Positions 11,885-22,844 are shown, counted from the first letter of the stretch. The stretch: DNA of 64,000 nucleotides from Vibrio mimicus CAIM 602 (GCF_000338875.1 NZ_AOMO01000016.1:215651-279650); one strand, 5' to 3'. Notes: generated from the sequence alone by a model not told the origin. A program made the numbers and translations.

Positions 11885-13630
11885 TTATTCGTTTTGGAAG
11901 CGGTTTTCATCCGGAGCAATATTGAGGATTTGTAGTGCGCCTTTCATGATTTCCGAGAAAACCGGACCGGCCACCGCGCCGCCATAGTAAGAGTCGCCTT
12001 GCGGCTCGTTAACCATGACAACCAGTGAAATTCTTGGGTCGCTCACCGGAGCCACCCCTGCGGTATAGGCAAAATACTCATCGCTATAGCCGCCAGCAAT
12101 TGCTTTACGTGACGTACCTGATTTTGCCGCAATGCGATACCCCGGAACCGCTGCACGGGTTGCGGTACCTCCGGGTTGAGTAACGGTTTCCAGCATCTCA
12201 AGTACTTGGTTAACGTATTTGGCTTCTACCACTTGGCGGGACTGCTCATGTTGCCCACCCTCAACGATATGAATTGGTTGATATTTACCGTGGTTGCCTA
12301 ACGTGGCATAAGCGTGAGCCAGTTGGAGCGGCGTTATCGCTAGGCCATAACCAAATGACAAGGTAGCGATTTCAAATTGCGACCAACGGCGGCGATTCGG
12401 GAAAATACCCTGTGTTTCACCAACCAGATCGAGTCCAGACATTTCACCTAAGCCCACCGAACTGTACATACCCAGTAAAGCTTCCAGTGGCATTTCCAAC
12501 GCTAATTTAGCCACACCAATGTTGCTCGATTTTTTCAAAATCAGTGTGAGGTCGGCTTTGCCGACTTTTGAAGTATCGCGGACACGGCTTCCACCAATTT
12601 GCATGGTGCCATCACCGGTATCGATAATCGTGTTTTTGTCAGCAATGCCATTCGCCAGTGCCGCCAGCACCACAAAAGGTTTGACCGTCGAGCCGGGTTC
12701 AAACGCATCAGTGATCACCCGGTTACGCATTTTAAAGCTTTGCCAGTCGCTACGATTATTTGGGTTGTAAGAAGGAGCGTTCACCATTGCCAATACCGCA
12801 CCCGTTTTTACATCCAACATCACTGCAGAAGCAGAGGTTGCACGGTAGTCGGCCATCGCCTGTTTCACAGCACGAAACGCGATCGCTTGTAGGCGCTGGT
12901 CGATCGTCAGTTGCAGGGGCTTACCTTCTTGGCGCTCTTCTAACGCGATGTTTTCCACCACACGGCCAAACTTATCTTTACGCGTTACGCTTTTGCCTGA
13001 CTCACCGGTTAGCGTGGTATCGTAGCTGCGCTCTACCCCTTCAAGTCCGTGACCATCAATCCCCGTCACACCGACTAAGTGGGCACTCACCTCACCAGCA
13101 GGATAGTAACGGCGTGATTCCTCTTTAAGCCCAATTCCAGACAGCTTGAGTTCACGGATGTATTTGGCCATTGCAGGGCTGACTTGGCGCTGCAAGTAAA
13201 TAAAACGACGGGAGCGGTTATCCTCGATTTTTTTCATCATTTCCTGACGATCTAATCCGAGCACATCCGCTAGCGCATGCCAGCGATCTTTCTCTACCAA
13301 TCCACCTTCTTTGTAAATTGTGACAGGATCAGCCCATACCGCTTCTACCGGCACACTGACCGCCAACGCTTCACCATTACGGTCGGAAATTATGCCGCGG
13401 GCAGATTGCAAAGTTTTGGCACGAATTGAGCGCAAATCACCTTCTTTAATCAGATTATCAGGCTCAATGATCTGGATATACGCCACCCGAGCCACCAAGG
13501 CACAAAAAGCGGTTAAGACAAAAAACACCAGCAGATAAAAACGCCAGCGAATAAAAATTGGCGCAGGTTCAGCCGTGGTCACACGGGGAGAAACTTTGGA
13601 GGATTTGGCAGGGGCGGTTTTCTTCTTCAT
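11885..13630 (-). CDS. ftsI: Septal transpeptidase FtsI (PBP3)
   Basis: Class B penicillin-binding protein that cross-links septal peptidoglycan in the periplasm. The 581-residue product has a cytoplasmic tail and one signal-anchor helix at about residues 30-53. A pedestal domain is followed by a transpeptidase domain with all three active-site motifs: STVK (Ser314, Lys317), SSN (368-370) and KSGT (503-506). Its start overlaps the ftsL stop in ATGA. This is a likely target of septum-specific beta-lactams. The motifs are intact. Confidence 0.97.
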   Translation of the reverse strand: MKKKTAPAKSSKVSPRVTTAEPAPIFIRWRFYLLVFFVLTAFCALVARVAYIQIIEPDNLIKEGDLRSIRAKTLQSARGIISDRNGEALAVSVPVEAVWADPVTIYKEGGLVEKDRWHALADVLGLDRQEMMKKIEDNRSRRFIYLQRQVSPAMAKYIRELKLSGIGLKEESRRYYPAGEVSAHLVGVTGIDGHGLEGVERSYDTTLTGESGKSVTRKDKFGRVVENIALEERQEGKPLQLTIDQRLQAIAFRAVKQAMADYRATSASAVMLDVKTGAVLAMVNAPSYNPNNRSDWQSFKMRNRVITDAFEPGSTVKPFVVLAALANGIADKNTIIDTGDGTMQIGGSRVRDTSKVGKADLTLILKKSSNIGVAKLALEMPLEALLGMYSSVGLGEMSGLDLVGETQGIFPNRRRWSQFEIATLSFGYGLAITPLQLAHAYATLGNHGKYQPIHIVEGGQHEQSRQVVEAKYVNQVLEMLETVTQPGGTATRAAVPGYRIAAKSGTSRKAIAGGYSDEYFAYTAGVAPVSDPRISLVVMVNEPQGDSYYGGAVAGPVFSEIMKGALQILNIAPDENRFQNE

Positions 13631-13947
13631 TTAAGATTGATCACGACTTCTTTATCTGAATCCGGACGCTTCATCTCCAGATCTTTTCTAGCCAATTGTT
13701 GTACTCGACTGTGCTCAGCCAAAGCAGTTTCTTCCAGAATCAAGTTACGCCACTCGCTATCGAGCCTATCTCGCTCCATAAAAGCTTGGTCTTTTTCACT
13801 GATCGCCTGCCTTGTATGGTGAGTCATAAACACTACACCCATTGCACAGCTAAAAATCAGTACCAAAAACAGCAAAGGCACACGACCTACCGTCAGTAGG
13901 TCGATGGCAATTAACTTAGCTAAATTAGGCGGCGACTGACGAGGCAT
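13627..13947 (-). CDS. ftsL: Cell division protein FtsL
   Basis: Small bitopic divisome protein that forms the FtsQ-FtsL-FtsB complex and activates FtsW-FtsI. The 106-residue product has one membrane helix (about residues 20-42, VPLLFLVLIFSCAMGVVFM). A periplasmic helical, coiled-coil-like tail follows (ISEKDQAFMERDRLDSEWRN). The ATG at 13947 is preferred over a GTG two codons upstream because the GAGGGT ribosome site sits about 5 bases before the ATG and would overlap the GTG. It lies 9 bases after rsmH and overlaps ftsI by 4 bases. Confidence 0.94.
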   Translation of the reverse strand: MPRQSPPNLAKLIAIDLLTVGRVPLLFLVLIFSCAMGVVFMTHHTRQAISEKDQAFMERDRLDSEWRNLILEETALAEHSRVQQLARKDLEMKRPDSDKEVVINLK

Positions 13948-13956
13948 GATCACCCT

Positions 13957-14907
13957 CTACAGTTTTTCGGCCACACGCAGAACGGAGCTGCGTGAACGAG
14001 GGTTAAGTTCCACTTCTTGATCCGATGGCTTGAGTGCCTTACCAACGGTTTTCATTTTGGCGCTACCAAGGGCACGGATCTGATCTTGCGTCAAAGGAAT
14101 GCCATGTGGCACTTCTGGGCCTTGGCTCTCTTTACGCATAAAGCGTTTCACCATACGGTCTTCCAGTGAATGGAAGCTGATCACTGACAGACGACCTTGT
14201 GGGGCCAGAATATCAGAGGCGCCGCGCAGTGCAGTATCAATCTCTTCTAATTCACTGTTGATGTAGATACGGAAAGCCTGAAAAGCACGTGTTGCTGGGT
14301 GCTTTTTCTCTTTAAAACTCTTCGGAGCCGCGTCGGAGATGAGTTTTGCTAACTGGCTGGTACGCGTCAAGGGCTCGTTAAGCTCGTTTTCCCGATATTC
14401 GACAATGGCTTTAGCAATTCTGCGCGCATGTTTATCTTCACCAAACTCGCGAATTACCCAAGTGATGTCATCCAAGTCCGCTTGGGCAAGCCAAGCTGAA
14501 ACTGGCATACCACTGGTTGGATCCATGCGCATATCCAATGGGCCATCTTTCATAAAACTAAAGCCGCGCTCCGCATCATCCAACTGCGGTGAAGAAACGC
14601 CAAGATCGAACAACACACCATCGACTTTACCCACCAGATCATAACGCTGAGCGTACTCAGCAATGCCCGAGAAAGGGCCATGGATGATGGTAAAACGCGG
14701 ATCATCAATCTTCTGCGCTTCGGCAATGGCTTGCGGATCACGGTCAATGCTGTACAGACGGCCTTGCGGGCCTAACTGAGCGAGAATAGTACGACTGTGA
14801 CCACCGCGGCCAAAGGTGCCATCGATGTAGATACCATCCGGCTTGATCGCCAATCCTTCAATCGATTCGTTCAGTAGTACAGAGATGTGTTGGAAAGATG
14901 CAGTCAT
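13957..14907 (-). CDS. rsmH: 16S rRNA (cytosine-1402-N4)-methyltransferase RsmH
   Basis: SAM-dependent methyltransferase (formerly MraW) that modifies C1402 of 16S rRNA in the decoding centre. The 316-residue product begins [20 protein letters not shown] and has SAM motif [11 protein letters not shown] at about residues 29-38. The motifs [20 protein letters not shown] and [13 protein letters not shown] are typical of this family. It is the first gene of the dcw cluster here. In many bacteria mraZ precedes it, but only 181 non-coding bases separate it from rnpB. Confidence 0.97.
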   Translation of the reverse strand: MTASFQHISVLLNESIEGLAIKPDGIYIDGTFGRGGHSRTILAQLGPQGRLYSIDRDPQAIAEAQKIDDPRFTIIHGPFSGIAEYAQRYDLVGKVDGVLFDLGVSSPQLDDAERGFSFMKDGPLDMRMDPTSGMPVSAWLAQADLDDITWVIREFGEDKHARRIAKAIVEYRENELNEPLTRTSQLAKLISDAAPKSFKEKKHPATRAFQAFRIYINSELEEIDTALRGASDILAPQGRLSVISFHSLEDRMVKRFMRKESQGPEVPHGIPLTQDQIRALGSAKMKTVGKALKPSDQEVELNPRSRSSVLRVAEKL

Positions 14908-15047
14908 GATTTTCTCGTTGTGCTGGGCATGCCCGTCATATGGGTTAGTGTACCGATTTCAGACACTACCGCTAGCCATAAGCGTATACAGGACGTGACT
15001 TTGCGCTAAGTTTAATGGTTTTGCTGTTACCTGAGTCAGCAAAAAGC
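14908..15047 (-). other. Leader region of the dcw cluster
   Basis: The 140 bases between rsmH and the rnpB terminator hold no reading frame resembling MraZ. The usual GTGGG repeat set bound by MraZ was not seen. A promoter for the dcw genes is expected here because transcription from rnpB should stop at its terminator, but no convincing -35/-10 pair could be assigned by eye. Confidence 0.4.
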
Positions 15048-15080
15048 AAAAAACCCACCATAACACGAGGCTATGATGGG
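15048..15080 (-). terminator. Rho-independent terminator of rnpB
   Basis: On the minus strand a 9-base-pair stem (CCCATCATA with TATGGTGGG, including one G-T pair) is followed directly by six T. It starts about ten bases after the expected 3' end of RNase P RNA. Confidence 0.85.
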
Positions 15081-15088
15081 TCTGCAAT

Positions 15089-15490
<402 letters not shown>

Positions 15491-15596
15491 GCGGCGGATT
15501 GTAGCGAGAAGTGTGAGCAGAGTCCAGAAACAATCGGTCAGCTCGTCAAATCTCGGTTTAACTGCTTACTTTGCATTCAATTGGGAATCAAAGGCG

Positions 15597-15623
15597 AAAA
15601 AAAACCGCTGCAAGCAGCGGTTT
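15597..15623 (-). terminator. Terminator of the pdhR-aceEF-lpd operon
   Basis: Minus-strand hairpin AACCGCTG-CTTG-CAGCGGTT followed by a run of T, 42 bases after the lpd stop codon. Confidence 0.88.
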
Positions 15624-15664
15624 CTTCAAGCAAACACTTTTTAACCAAACCAGTGAATCAGAAA

Positions 15665-17092
15665 TTACTTTTTCTTTTTCGCTTTGGCATTTGGCAGGTC
15701 AGTGATGGTGCCTTCGAATACTTCAGCAGCCAGACCAACAGACTCATGCAGAGTTGGGTGAGCGTGAATGGTCAGGGCGATGTCTTCTGCATCACAGCCC
15801 ATCTCGATCGCCAGACCGATTTCACCCAGCAGTTCACCACCGTTAGTACCTACGATAGCACCACCGATCACACGATGAGTCTCTTTATCGAAGATAAGCT
15901 TAGTCATACCGTCTGCACAGTCAGAAGCAATCGCACGGCCAGAGGCTGCCCATGGGAAAGTCGCAACTTCATAGTTGATGCCTTCTGCTTTCGCTTCTTT
16001 TTCTGTCTTACCCACCCAAGCCACTTCTGGCTCAGTGTAAGCGATTGATGGGATCACTTTTGGATCGAAGTAGTGCTTCTTACCCGAGATCACTTCTGCC
16101 GCTACGTGGCCTTCATGCACGCCTTTGTGTGCCAGCATTGGTTGACCCACGATGTCACCGATCGCGAAGATGTGCGGAACGTTAGTGCGCATTTGCTTAT
16201 CCACGCGGATAAAGCCTCGCTCGTCCACTTCCAGACCCGCTTTCTCAGCATCCAGCAGTTTACCGTTTGGTACACGGCCAATCGCAACCAGAACCGCATC
16301 GTAACGCTCAGCTTGTGCTGGTGCGCTCTTACCTTCCATTGAAACGTAGATACCATCTTCTTTCGCTTCAACGGCGGTCACTTTGGTTTCCAGCATCAGG
16401 TTGAACTTATCTTTGATGCGTTTGGTATAGACTTTAACCATGTCTTTATCCGCAGCAGGGATAAGTTGGTCAAACATCTCAACCACATCAATTTTAGAGC
16501 CAAGTGAGTGGTAAACCGTCGCCATTTCCAAACCGATGATACCACCGCCCATGATCAGCAGTTTTCCAGGCACTTCTTTCAGTTCCAGCGCATCGGTTGA
16601 ATCCCAAATACGTGGGTCTTCATGCGGAATGAATGGCAGTTTGATTGGACGAGAACCTGCGGCAACGATCGCGTTATCGAAAGTCACAACAGTTTTGCCG
16701 TCTTCACCTTCCACTTCAATAGTGTTCGGGCCAGTGAATTTACCGTAGCCGTTCACTACGTTCACTTTACGCATTTTTGCCATACCAGCCAGACCGCCGG
16801 TCAGCTGATTGATCACTTTTTCTTTCCACAGACGAACTTTGTCGATGTCTGTTTTTGGCTCGCCAAACACGATACCGTGCTCAGTCAGCGCTTTAGCTTC
16901 TTCAATCACTTTTGCAACGTGCAGCAGTGCTTTAGAAGGAATACAACCAACGTTCAGACACACACCACCTAGCGTGTTGTAACGTTCGATGATGACGGTA
17001 TCCAGACCTAAGTCTGCACAGCGGAATGCGGCGGAGTAACCAGCAGGACCGGCACCAAGCACCACGACTTGGGCTTTAATTTCTTTGCTCAT
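15665..17092 (-). CDS. lpdA: Dihydrolipoyl dehydrogenase (E3)
   Basis: FAD-dependent E3 component shared by the pyruvate and 2-oxoglutarate dehydrogenase complexes; it reoxidises dihydrolipoyl groups with NAD+. The 475-residue product has the FAD motif VVLGAGPAGYSAAF, the redox-active disulfide in GGVCLNVGCIPSK (Cys45, Cys50) and a NAD-binding motif MGGGIIGLEMATVY. The C-terminal catalytic pair lies in HPTLHES (His445, Glu450 by alignment with E. coli). It ends in a lysine-rich tail (KAKKKK). A 268-base gap with a hairpin separates it from aceF, so it may have its own promoter as in E. coli. Confidence 0.97.
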   Translation of the reverse strand: MSKEIKAQVVVLGAGPAGYSAAFRCADLGLDTVIIERYNTLGGVCLNVGCIPSKALLHVAKVIEEAKALTEHGIVFGEPKTDIDKVRLWKEKVINQLTGGLAGMAKMRKVNVVNGYGKFTGPNTIEVEGEDGKTVVTFDNAIVAAGSRPIKLPFIPHEDPRIWDSTDALELKEVPGKLLIMGGGIIGLEMATVYHSLGSKIDVVEMFDQLIPAADKDMVKVYTKRIKDKFNLMLETKVTAVEAKEDGIYVSMEGKSAPAQAERYDAVLVAIGRVPNGKLLDAEKAGLEVDERGFIRVDKQMRTNVPHIFAIGDIVGQPMLAHKGVHEGHVAAEVISGKKHYFDPKVIPSIAYTEPEVAWVGKTEKEAKAEGINYEVATFPWAASGRAIASDCADGMTKLIFDKETHRVIGGAIVGTNGGELLGEIGLAIEMGCDAEDIALTIHAHPTLHESVGLAAEVFEGTITDLPNAKAKKKK

Positions 17093-17330
17093 TTCGACCT
17101 CTTGTAGTCAATATCCCTAACAGGCTGATGGGTGTTCTATCTAGTTGTTTTATTTACAAACGAATCAAAAACGAATGTTTCAAATCAAGCATGTAAAACG
17201 ATTACTTTCAGACCGCAACAGTTTACAGAGATGTTAATGGTGTGAAAAGTAAATCCATGTAGCCTGTGAGCTAGACAACAATTCAACGGAAAAATCGGTT
17301 TCAACGTCAAATTGGGAGATAACCATTAAA

Positions 17331-17352
17331 TCGGGTGGCTTTCGCCACCCGA
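17331..17352 (-). terminator. Hairpin between aceF and lpdA (possible attenuator)
   Basis: A perfect 9-base-pair stem, TCGGGTGGC with GCCACCCGA around a GAAA-type loop on the minus strand, starts about 8 bases after the aceF stop. It is followed by ATTTAATGG, a poor T tract, so it may be a partial terminator or an mRNA-stabilising stem rather than a full stop. Confidence 0.6.
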
Positions 17353-17360
17353 GAATGCGC

Positions 17361-19247
17361 TTACAGTACCAGACGACGGATGTCGCTTAGACACTCGTTC
17401 AGGTAAGTAATGAAGCGTGCACCTTCTGCACCGTCGATCACGCGGTGATCATAAGACAGTGACAGTGGCAGTTGCAGACGTGGCGCGAACTCTTTGCCGT
17501 TCCACACTGGCTTCATCTCAGACTTAGACACACCCAGAATAGCAACTTCTGGTGCGTTAACGATTGGGGTAAACGCAGTACCGCCGATGCCGCCTAAGCT
17601 AGAGATAGTGAAACAGCCACCTTGCATGTCAGCTGCAGTCAGCTTACCGCCACGCGCTTTCTTCGATACTTCAGCCAGCTCTTTTGACAGCTCGTAGATG
17701 CCTTTCTTGTTCACATCTTTAAACACAGGAACCACCAGACCATTTGGTGTATCCACTGCGATACCGATGTTCACGTATTTCTTCAGGATCAAGCTTTCGC
17801 CGTCGTCAGACAGAGAAGAGTTGAACGCAGGGAAAGCTTCCAGCGCTTTAGCGGCTGCTTTCATGATGAAGACCAGCGGAGTGATCTTCATGCCTGTGTC
17901 GCGCTTCGCTTCCATCGCGTTTTGCTCTTGACGGAATTTCTCTAGCTCAGTGATGTCTGCATTGTCCCATTGGGTCACGTGCGGGATCATCACCCAGTTA
18001 CGGTGCAGGTTAGCACCAGAGATTTTCTTGATGCGAGACAGTGGTTGCACTTCGGTTTCACCGAACTTGCTGAAATCCACTTTTGGCCAAGGCAATAAGC
18101 CCAGAGCAGCGCCATCACCTTTGCCTGAAGCGGTTGCTTGCGCGCCAGATTCCAGACGTTTCAGCGCTTCTTTCACGTAGCTCTGTACGTCTTCTTTCAG
18201 GATACGGTTCTTACGGCCAGAGCCTTTTACTTTGGCTAGGTTAACGCCAAATTCACGAGCCAGACGACGCACTACTGGAGAAGCGTGTGAGTACTCATGG
18301 TTTTCTTGGAATTCGCCACTTGCTGCTGGTGCAGCCGCCGCAGGAGCTACTGCTTGAGCAGGTGCTGCCGCTGGTGCAGAAGCTTGAACAGGTGCCGCTA
18401 CTGGCGCTGCGCCAGCAACTTCAAACACCATGATCAGCGAGCCAGTTTTCACTTTATCGCCTGCTGCTACTTTGATCTCTTTTAGAGTACCGGCAAATGG
18501 TGCAGGTACTTCCATAGAAGCCTTATCGCCTTCTACTGTGATCAATGATTGCTCTTCGCTGATGCTGTCGCCCACGTTAACCATGATTTCCGTTACGGTC
18601 ACTTCGTCACCGCCGATATCAGGTACTTGAACTTCTTTCAGTGCTGCAACGGCTGGAGCAGCGGCTACCGCTGGTGCCGCAGCTTGGACTGGTGCTGCAA
18701 CTGGCGCAGCGCCTGCTACTTCAAACACCATGATCAGTGAGCCAGTTGATACTTTGTCGCCAGCTGCGATTTTGATCTCTTTAACCGTACCTGCAAAAGG
18801 TGCTGGTACTTCCATTGACGCTTTGTCGCCTTCAACGGTGATCAGAGATTGCTCTTCAGCAACCACATCGCCAACTTTAACCATGATTTCAGTCACTTCA
18901 ACTTCATCACCGCCAATGTCTGGTACTTGCACTTCTTTCAGTGCAGCTGCCGCTGGAGCCGCAGCAACAGGTGCCGCCGCTTGAGGCGCAGGAGCTGGTG
19001 CAGCCGCTGCTGCACCTTCCGCTTCAAATACCATGATCAGAGAGCCAGTAGACACTTTGTCACCTGCAACCACTTTGATCTCTTTAACGATACCCGCTTG
19101 AGAAGCAGGAACTTCCATAGAAGCTTTGTCGCCTTCAACCGTGATCAGAGATTGCTCTTCAGCCACTTTGTCGCCTACTTTGACGAGAATCTCAGTGACT
19201 TCAACCTCATCCGCACCGATGTCAGGTACATAAATTTCGATTGCCAT
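17361..19247 (-). CDS. aceF: Pyruvate dehydrogenase E2, dihydrolipoyllysine acetyltransferase
   Basis: Core of the pyruvate dehydrogenase complex; moves acetyl groups from lipoyl arms to CoA. The 628-residue product has three lipoyl domains in tandem, each with [11 protein letters not shown] (lipoyl lysines at about 41, 142 and 242), separated by Ala/Pro-rich linkers. An E1/E3-binding domain follows (about 321-358, [14 protein letters not shown]), then a catalytic domain ending in [12 protein letters not shown] (His601, Asp605). The ATG at 19247 was chosen because it gives the usual [19 protein letters not shown] start with a TAGGAAAAG ribosome site; an in-frame GTG-type extension of six codons upstream is not family-like. 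aceE ends 18 bases upstream. Confidence 0.97.
   Translation of the reverse strand: MAIEIYVPDIGADEVEVTEILVKVGDKVAEEQSLITVEGDKASMEVPASQAGIVKEIKVVAGDKVSTGSLIMVFEAEGAAAAAPAPAPQAAAPVAAAPAAAALKEVQVPDIGGDEVEVTEIMVKVGDVVAEEQSLITVEGDKASMEVPAPFAGTVKEIKIAAGDKVSTGSLIMVFEVAGAAPVAAPVQAAAPAVAAAPAVAALKEVQVPDIGGDEVTVTEIMVNVGDSISEEQSLITVEGDKASMEVPAPFAGTLKEIKVAAGDKVKTGSLIMVFEVAGAAPVAAPVQASAPAAAPAQAVAPAAAAPAASGEFQENHEYSHASPVVRRLAREFGVNLAKVKGSGRKNRILKEDVQSYVKEALKRLESGAQATASGKGDGAALGLLPWPKVDFSKFGETEVQPLSRIKKISGANLHRNWVMIPHVTQWDNADITELEKFRQEQNAMEAKRDTGMKITPLVFIMKAAAKALEAFPAFNSSLSDDGESLILKKYVNIGIAVDTPNGLVVPVFKDVNKKGIYELSKELAEVSKKARGGKLTAADMQGGCFTISSLGGIGGTAFTPIVNAPEVAILGVSKSEMKPVWNGKEFAPRLQLPLSLSYDHRVIDGAEGARFITYLNECLSDIRRLVL
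18412..19236 (-). repeat. Three tandem lipoyl-domain coding repeats in aceF
   Basis: Three copies, about 300 bases apart, encode near-identical lipoyl domains; the second and third share long identical peptide runs such as [20 protein letters not shown] and GDEV.VTEIMV. Direct repeats of this kind can recombine and change domain number. Confidence 0.8.
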
Positions 19248-19265
19248 TACTTTTCCTACCTTCAA

Positions 19266-21926
19266 TTAAGCGTACAGCGGGTTGGTTTTTTCAGTGTCGA
19301 TGTCGAATTTCTTGATTGCTGCTGCAACCACTGATTTCTCAACATCACCACGTTTAGCCAATTCATTCAGCGCTGCGACTACAACGTAGCCTGCATTCAC
19401 TTCAAAGTGACGACGCAGGTTTTCACGGCTGTCTGAGCGGCCGAAACCATCAGTACCCAGCACTTTGTAAGACTCAGCAGGAATGAACGCACGTACTTGA
19501 TCCGCGTAGTTCTTCATGTAGTCAGTTGCTGCGATAGCAGGCTCAGTACCCATCACTTGTGCGATGTAAGGTACTTTCACGTCTGCTTCTGGGTGCAGCA
19601 TGTTGAAACGATCACAAGCTTGGCCATCACGCGCCAGCTCGTTGAATGAAGTCACAGAGTAAACGTCAGACGCTACACCGTACTCTTCACTCAGAATTTG
19701 TGCTGCTTTACGCACTTCGTTCATGATGGTGCCTGAGCTCATCAGTTGAACTTTTGCTTTGTTACCTGCGTAAGTTTCCAGCTTGTAGATACCTTTACGG
19801 ATACCTTCTTCAGCACCAGCAGGCATTGCTGGGTGAGCGTAGCTTTCGTTCATCAGTGTCAGGTAGTAGAACACGTTCTCTTGCTCACCGTACATACGAC
19901 GGATACCGTCTTGCAGGATTACCGCAACTTCGTAAGCGAAGGTTGGGTCGTAAGAGATACAGTTTGGTACTGTGCCCGCAAGAATGTGCGAGTGACCATC
20001 TTCGTGCTGTAGACCTTCACCGTTCAGCGTTGTACGACCCGCAGTAGCACCCAGTAGGAAGCCACGCGCTTGCTGGTCGCCCGCCATCCACGCCATGTCG
20101 CCAACACGTTGGAAACCGAACATAGAGTAGTAGATGTAGAACGGGATCATCGGCAGGTTATTGGTGCTGTATGAAGTTGCAGCCGCAACCCAAGATGACA
20201 TTGCACCCAGCTCGTTGATACCTTCTTGCAGTACCTGACCTGAAGTCGCTTCTTTGTAGTAAGAAACGATATCGCGATCTTGTGGAGTGTAGTTCTGACC
20301 GTGTGGGTTGTAGATACCGATTTGACGGAACAGACCTTCCATACCGAACGTACGTGCTTCATCCGCGATGATAGGAACAATGTTTTGACCAATGTTCTTA
20401 TCTTTCAGCAGGATGTTCAGTGAACGGACATACGCCATGGTTGAAGAAATTTCACGGCTTTGCTCTTCCAGCAGTGGCTTGAAGTCTTCCAGTGCAGGCA
20501 CGATGAATTCGCCAGTGAAGTTAGGCAGACGCTGAGGTGTGTAACCATGCAGTGCTTTACGACGAGCGTGCAGGTACTCAAGCTCTTTTGAGCCTTCTTC
20601 CAGTTTCAGGTAAGGCAGGTTCTTCACGTCTTCATCAGAGATCAGATCTTGCAGACCTAGGCGGTTACGCATTGCCAGAACATGGGTCATATCCATCTTC
20701 TTAACTTGGTGCGCAATGTTCTTACCTTCAGCTGCATCACCCATGCCGTAACCTTTAACAGTTTTCGCTAGGATAACGGTTGGGCGGCCTTTGGTGTCTT
20801 GTGCATTCTTGAACGCTGCGTACAGTTTAGATGACTCGTGACCACCGCGTTTCAGAGCGAAGATCTCATCGTCAGTCATGTCAGCAACCAGTGCTGCTGT
20901 CTCTGGGTACTTACCAAAGAAGTGCTCACGTACGTAAGCGCCATCTTTAGCTTTGAACGTTTGGTAGTCGCCGTCGATGGTTTCATTCATCAGTTGCAGC
21001 AGTTTACCAGTGCTGTCTTTCGCCAGCAGTTTGTCCCAGCCGTTGCCCCAAATCACTTTCACTACGTTCCAGCCTGCGCCACGGAACAGACCTTCCAATT
21101 CTTGGATGATCTTGCCGTTACCCATAACAGGGCCGTCCAGACGTTGCAGGTTACAGTTGATCAGGAAGCATAGGTTATCCAGCTTCTCACGCGCTGCGAA
21201 AGAGATCGCGCCGCGTGATTCTGGCTCGTCCATCTCACCGTCACCAAGGAAGGCGTATACGCGCTGTGCCGTGGTGTCTTTCAGGCCACGACCATTCAGA
21301 TACTTCAGGAAACGAGCTTGATAAATTGCAGAAATTGGACCCAGACCCATAGATACGGTTGGGAATTGCCAGAATTCAGGCATCAATTTCGGGTGTGGGT
21401 AAGAAGGAAGACCTTTGCCATCCACTTCCTGACGGAAGTTGTCCAGTTGCTCTTCGGTCAAACGGCCTTCAACGAAAGCACGCGCGTAGATCCCTGGAGA
21501 GATGTGACCTTGATAGTAAACCAAGTCGCCACCGTCTTTCTCGTTTGGAGCACGGAAGAAGTGGTTGAAACAGGTTTCGTAGAAAGCAGCGGAAGATTGG
21601 AAAGAAGCCATGTGGCCACCCAGTTCCAGATCTTTCTTCGATGCACGCAGCACGATCATGATCGCGTTCCAGCGAATGATTGAACGGATACGACGTTCGA
21701 TCGTGGTGTCACCTGGGTAAGCAGGCTCCTGCGCCGTAGGAATGGTGTTGATGTAGTTGGTGGTGACGCCTGTTGGCATGTCTACCCCATCCAAACGCGC
21801 TTTTTCCAGTACTTGTTCAAGCAGGTACTGCGCACGCTCTACGCCTTCTTCACGGACAACGGATTCAAGGGCAGCAAGCCACTCCTGAGTTTCCAGTGCA
21901 TCTACGTCATGCTTCATGTCAGACAT
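19266..21926 (-). CDS. aceE: Pyruvate dehydrogenase E1 component (homodimeric)
   Basis: Thiamine-diphosphate-dependent enzyme that decarboxylates pyruvate and acetylates the E2 lipoyl groups. The 886-residue product has the length of the homodimeric gammaproteobacterial E1. It carries the ThDP-binding motif GDGEMDEPES followed about 25 residues later by INCNLQRLDGPV, and conserved stretches such as YQGHISPGIYARAFVEGRL and GLGPISAIYQARFLKYL. It begins 49 bases after pdhR and ends 18 bases before aceF, consistent with one transcript controlled by PdhR. Confidence 0.98.
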   Translation of the reverse strand: MSDMKHDVDALETQEWLAALESVVREEGVERAQYLLEQVLEKARLDGVDMPTGVTTNYINTIPTAQEPAYPGDTTIERRIRSIIRWNAIMIVLRASKKDLELGGHMASFQSSAAFYETCFNHFFRAPNEKDGGDLVYYQGHISPGIYARAFVEGRLTEEQLDNFRQEVDGKGLPSYPHPKLMPEFWQFPTVSMGLGPISAIYQARFLKYLNGRGLKDTTAQRVYAFLGDGEMDEPESRGAISFAAREKLDNLCFLINCNLQRLDGPVMGNGKIIQELEGLFRGAGWNVVKVIWGNGWDKLLAKDSTGKLLQLMNETIDGDYQTFKAKDGAYVREHFFGKYPETAALVADMTDDEIFALKRGGHESSKLYAAFKNAQDTKGRPTVILAKTVKGYGMGDAAEGKNIAHQVKKMDMTHVLAMRNRLGLQDLISDEDVKNLPYLKLEEGSKELEYLHARRKALHGYTPQRLPNFTGEFIVPALEDFKPLLEEQSREISSTMAYVRSLNILLKDKNIGQNIVPIIADEARTFGMEGLFRQIGIYNPHGQNYTPQDRDIVSYYKEATSGQVLQEGINELGAMSSWVAAATSYSTNNLPMIPFYIYYSMFGFQRVGDMAWMAGDQQARGFLLGATAGRTTLNGEGLQHEDGHSHILAGTVPNCISYDPTFAYEVAVILQDGIRRMYGEQENVFYYLTLMNESYAHPAMPAGAEEGIRKGIYKLETYAGNKAKVQLMSSGTIMNEVRKAAQILSEEYGVASDVYSVTSFNELARDGQACDRFNMLHPEADVKVPYIAQVMGTEPAIAATDYMKNYADQVRAFIPAESYKVLGTDGFGRSDSRENLRRHFEVNAGYVVVAALNELAKRGDVEKSVVAAAIKKFDIDTEKTNPLYA

Positions 21927-21975
21927 GGCGATCTATCCTTCTGTTGGTTGGATTTAAATTGAATCGCAATGGCCG

Positions 21976-22746
21976 CTATTGCGGCTCATTACCTTGCTGA
22001 ATTCGACGCAGAGATCGCTCACGGCGAGTCTGTTCACGAGTCAAATCCAACAACGTTTCTTCGATATAAGCTAAGTGAGAATGGGACATTTCACGTGCCT
22101 TTTCTGGCAGACCCGAAACAATCGCATCCACAATGTTAGCCCGGTGTTTGCTTACTTTCTCTACCGCTTCAGGGCGGCGATGTAAGAGTTTAAAATTCTG
22201 ACGAATATTCTGCTCAAGCAGTGGACTCAAGCTGCGTACAATGTGCAGTAGCACAACGTTGTGCGCCGCTTCAGTAATGGCAATCAAAAAGGCCATCACC
22301 CGCTCCGCTTCTTCATCCACATTGTTCAATGCCTGAGCTTCCGCGATACGCGTGACACAGTGTTGAATGCGAGCAAAATCTTCTTCGGTACCACGCAACG
22401 CCGCAAAATAGGCGCAAATGCCTTCCAGCGCATGACGCGCTTCCAGCAGATCCAGTTGAGTTTCGGAGTGGCTAGACAATAAATTTAGCAGAGGATCAGA
22501 AAAGCTCTGCCAAATACGGTCGCTAACGAATGTACCGCCACCTTGACGGCGGGTGAGCAAGCGTTTGGCTTCCAAGCGTTGTATGGCTTCTCTGATCGAG
22601 GGACGAGACACTTCAAACTGTTTAGCCAGCTCGCGTTCCGGAGGAAGTTGCTGACCGGGTGAGAGTGTTCCTTCCACTATCAGTCTCTCCAGTTCCTGTT
22701 CAATCACATCGGAGAGCTTTGGCTGACGAATCCTTTGATAAGCCAT
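21976..22746 (-). CDS. pdhR: Pyruvate dehydrogenase complex repressor PdhR (GntR/FCD family)
   Basis: Transcription factor that represses the pyruvate dehydrogenase operon and is released from DNA by pyruvate. The 256-residue product has an N-terminal winged helix-turn-helix (about residues 8-75; [21 protein letters not shown] is the GntR signature region, followed by GGGTFVSDR) and a C-terminal FCD ligand domain. It is first in the operon with aceE 49 bases downstream. Two matching operators upstream indicate autoregulation. Confidence 0.96.
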   Translation of the reverse strand: MAYQRIRQPKLSDVIEQELERLIVEGTLSPGQQLPPERELAKQFEVSRPSIREAIQRLEAKRLLTRRQGGGTFVSDRIWQSFSDPLLNLLSSHSETQLDLLEARHALEGICAYFAALRGTEEDFARIQHCVTRIAEAQALNNVDEEAERVMAFLIAITEAAHNVVLLHIVRSLSPLLEQNIRQNFKLLHRRPEAVEKVSKHRANIVDAIVSGLPEKAREMSHSHLAYIEETLLDLTREQTRRERSLRRIQQGNEPQ

Positions 22747-22783
22747 AATTTATTGTTCTTCTACTCTTATTCTTATTGCTGGC

Positions 22784-22800
22784 AATTGGTAATACCAATT
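22784..22800 (-). promoter_or_regulatory. PdhR operator, promoter-proximal
   Basis: AATTGGTAATACCAATT is a perfect 7+7 palindrome matching the known PdhR consensus ATTGGTNNNACCAAT. It lies 38 bases upstream of the pdhR ATG. Confidence 0.9.
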
Positions 22801-22815
22801 TTAAGTTGGTGCAGA

Positions 22816-22844
22816 AATTAACATAATTAAAACGCCAGTGTCCA
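22816..22844 (-). promoter_or_regulatory. Candidate sigma-70 promoter of pdhR
   Basis: On the minus strand TGGACA (22839-22844) and TTAATT (22816-22821) are 17 bases apart. Start of transcription near 22809 would place the proximal PdhR box just downstream of it, as described for E. coli pdhR. The -10 match is weak, so this is tentative. Confidence 0.35.

Noticed and set aside
18297..19334. Several plus-strand frames opposite aceF with Cys/Trp/His-rich repeats
   Set aside because: They are reverse-strand images of the repeated lipoyl domains and Ala/Pro linkers.
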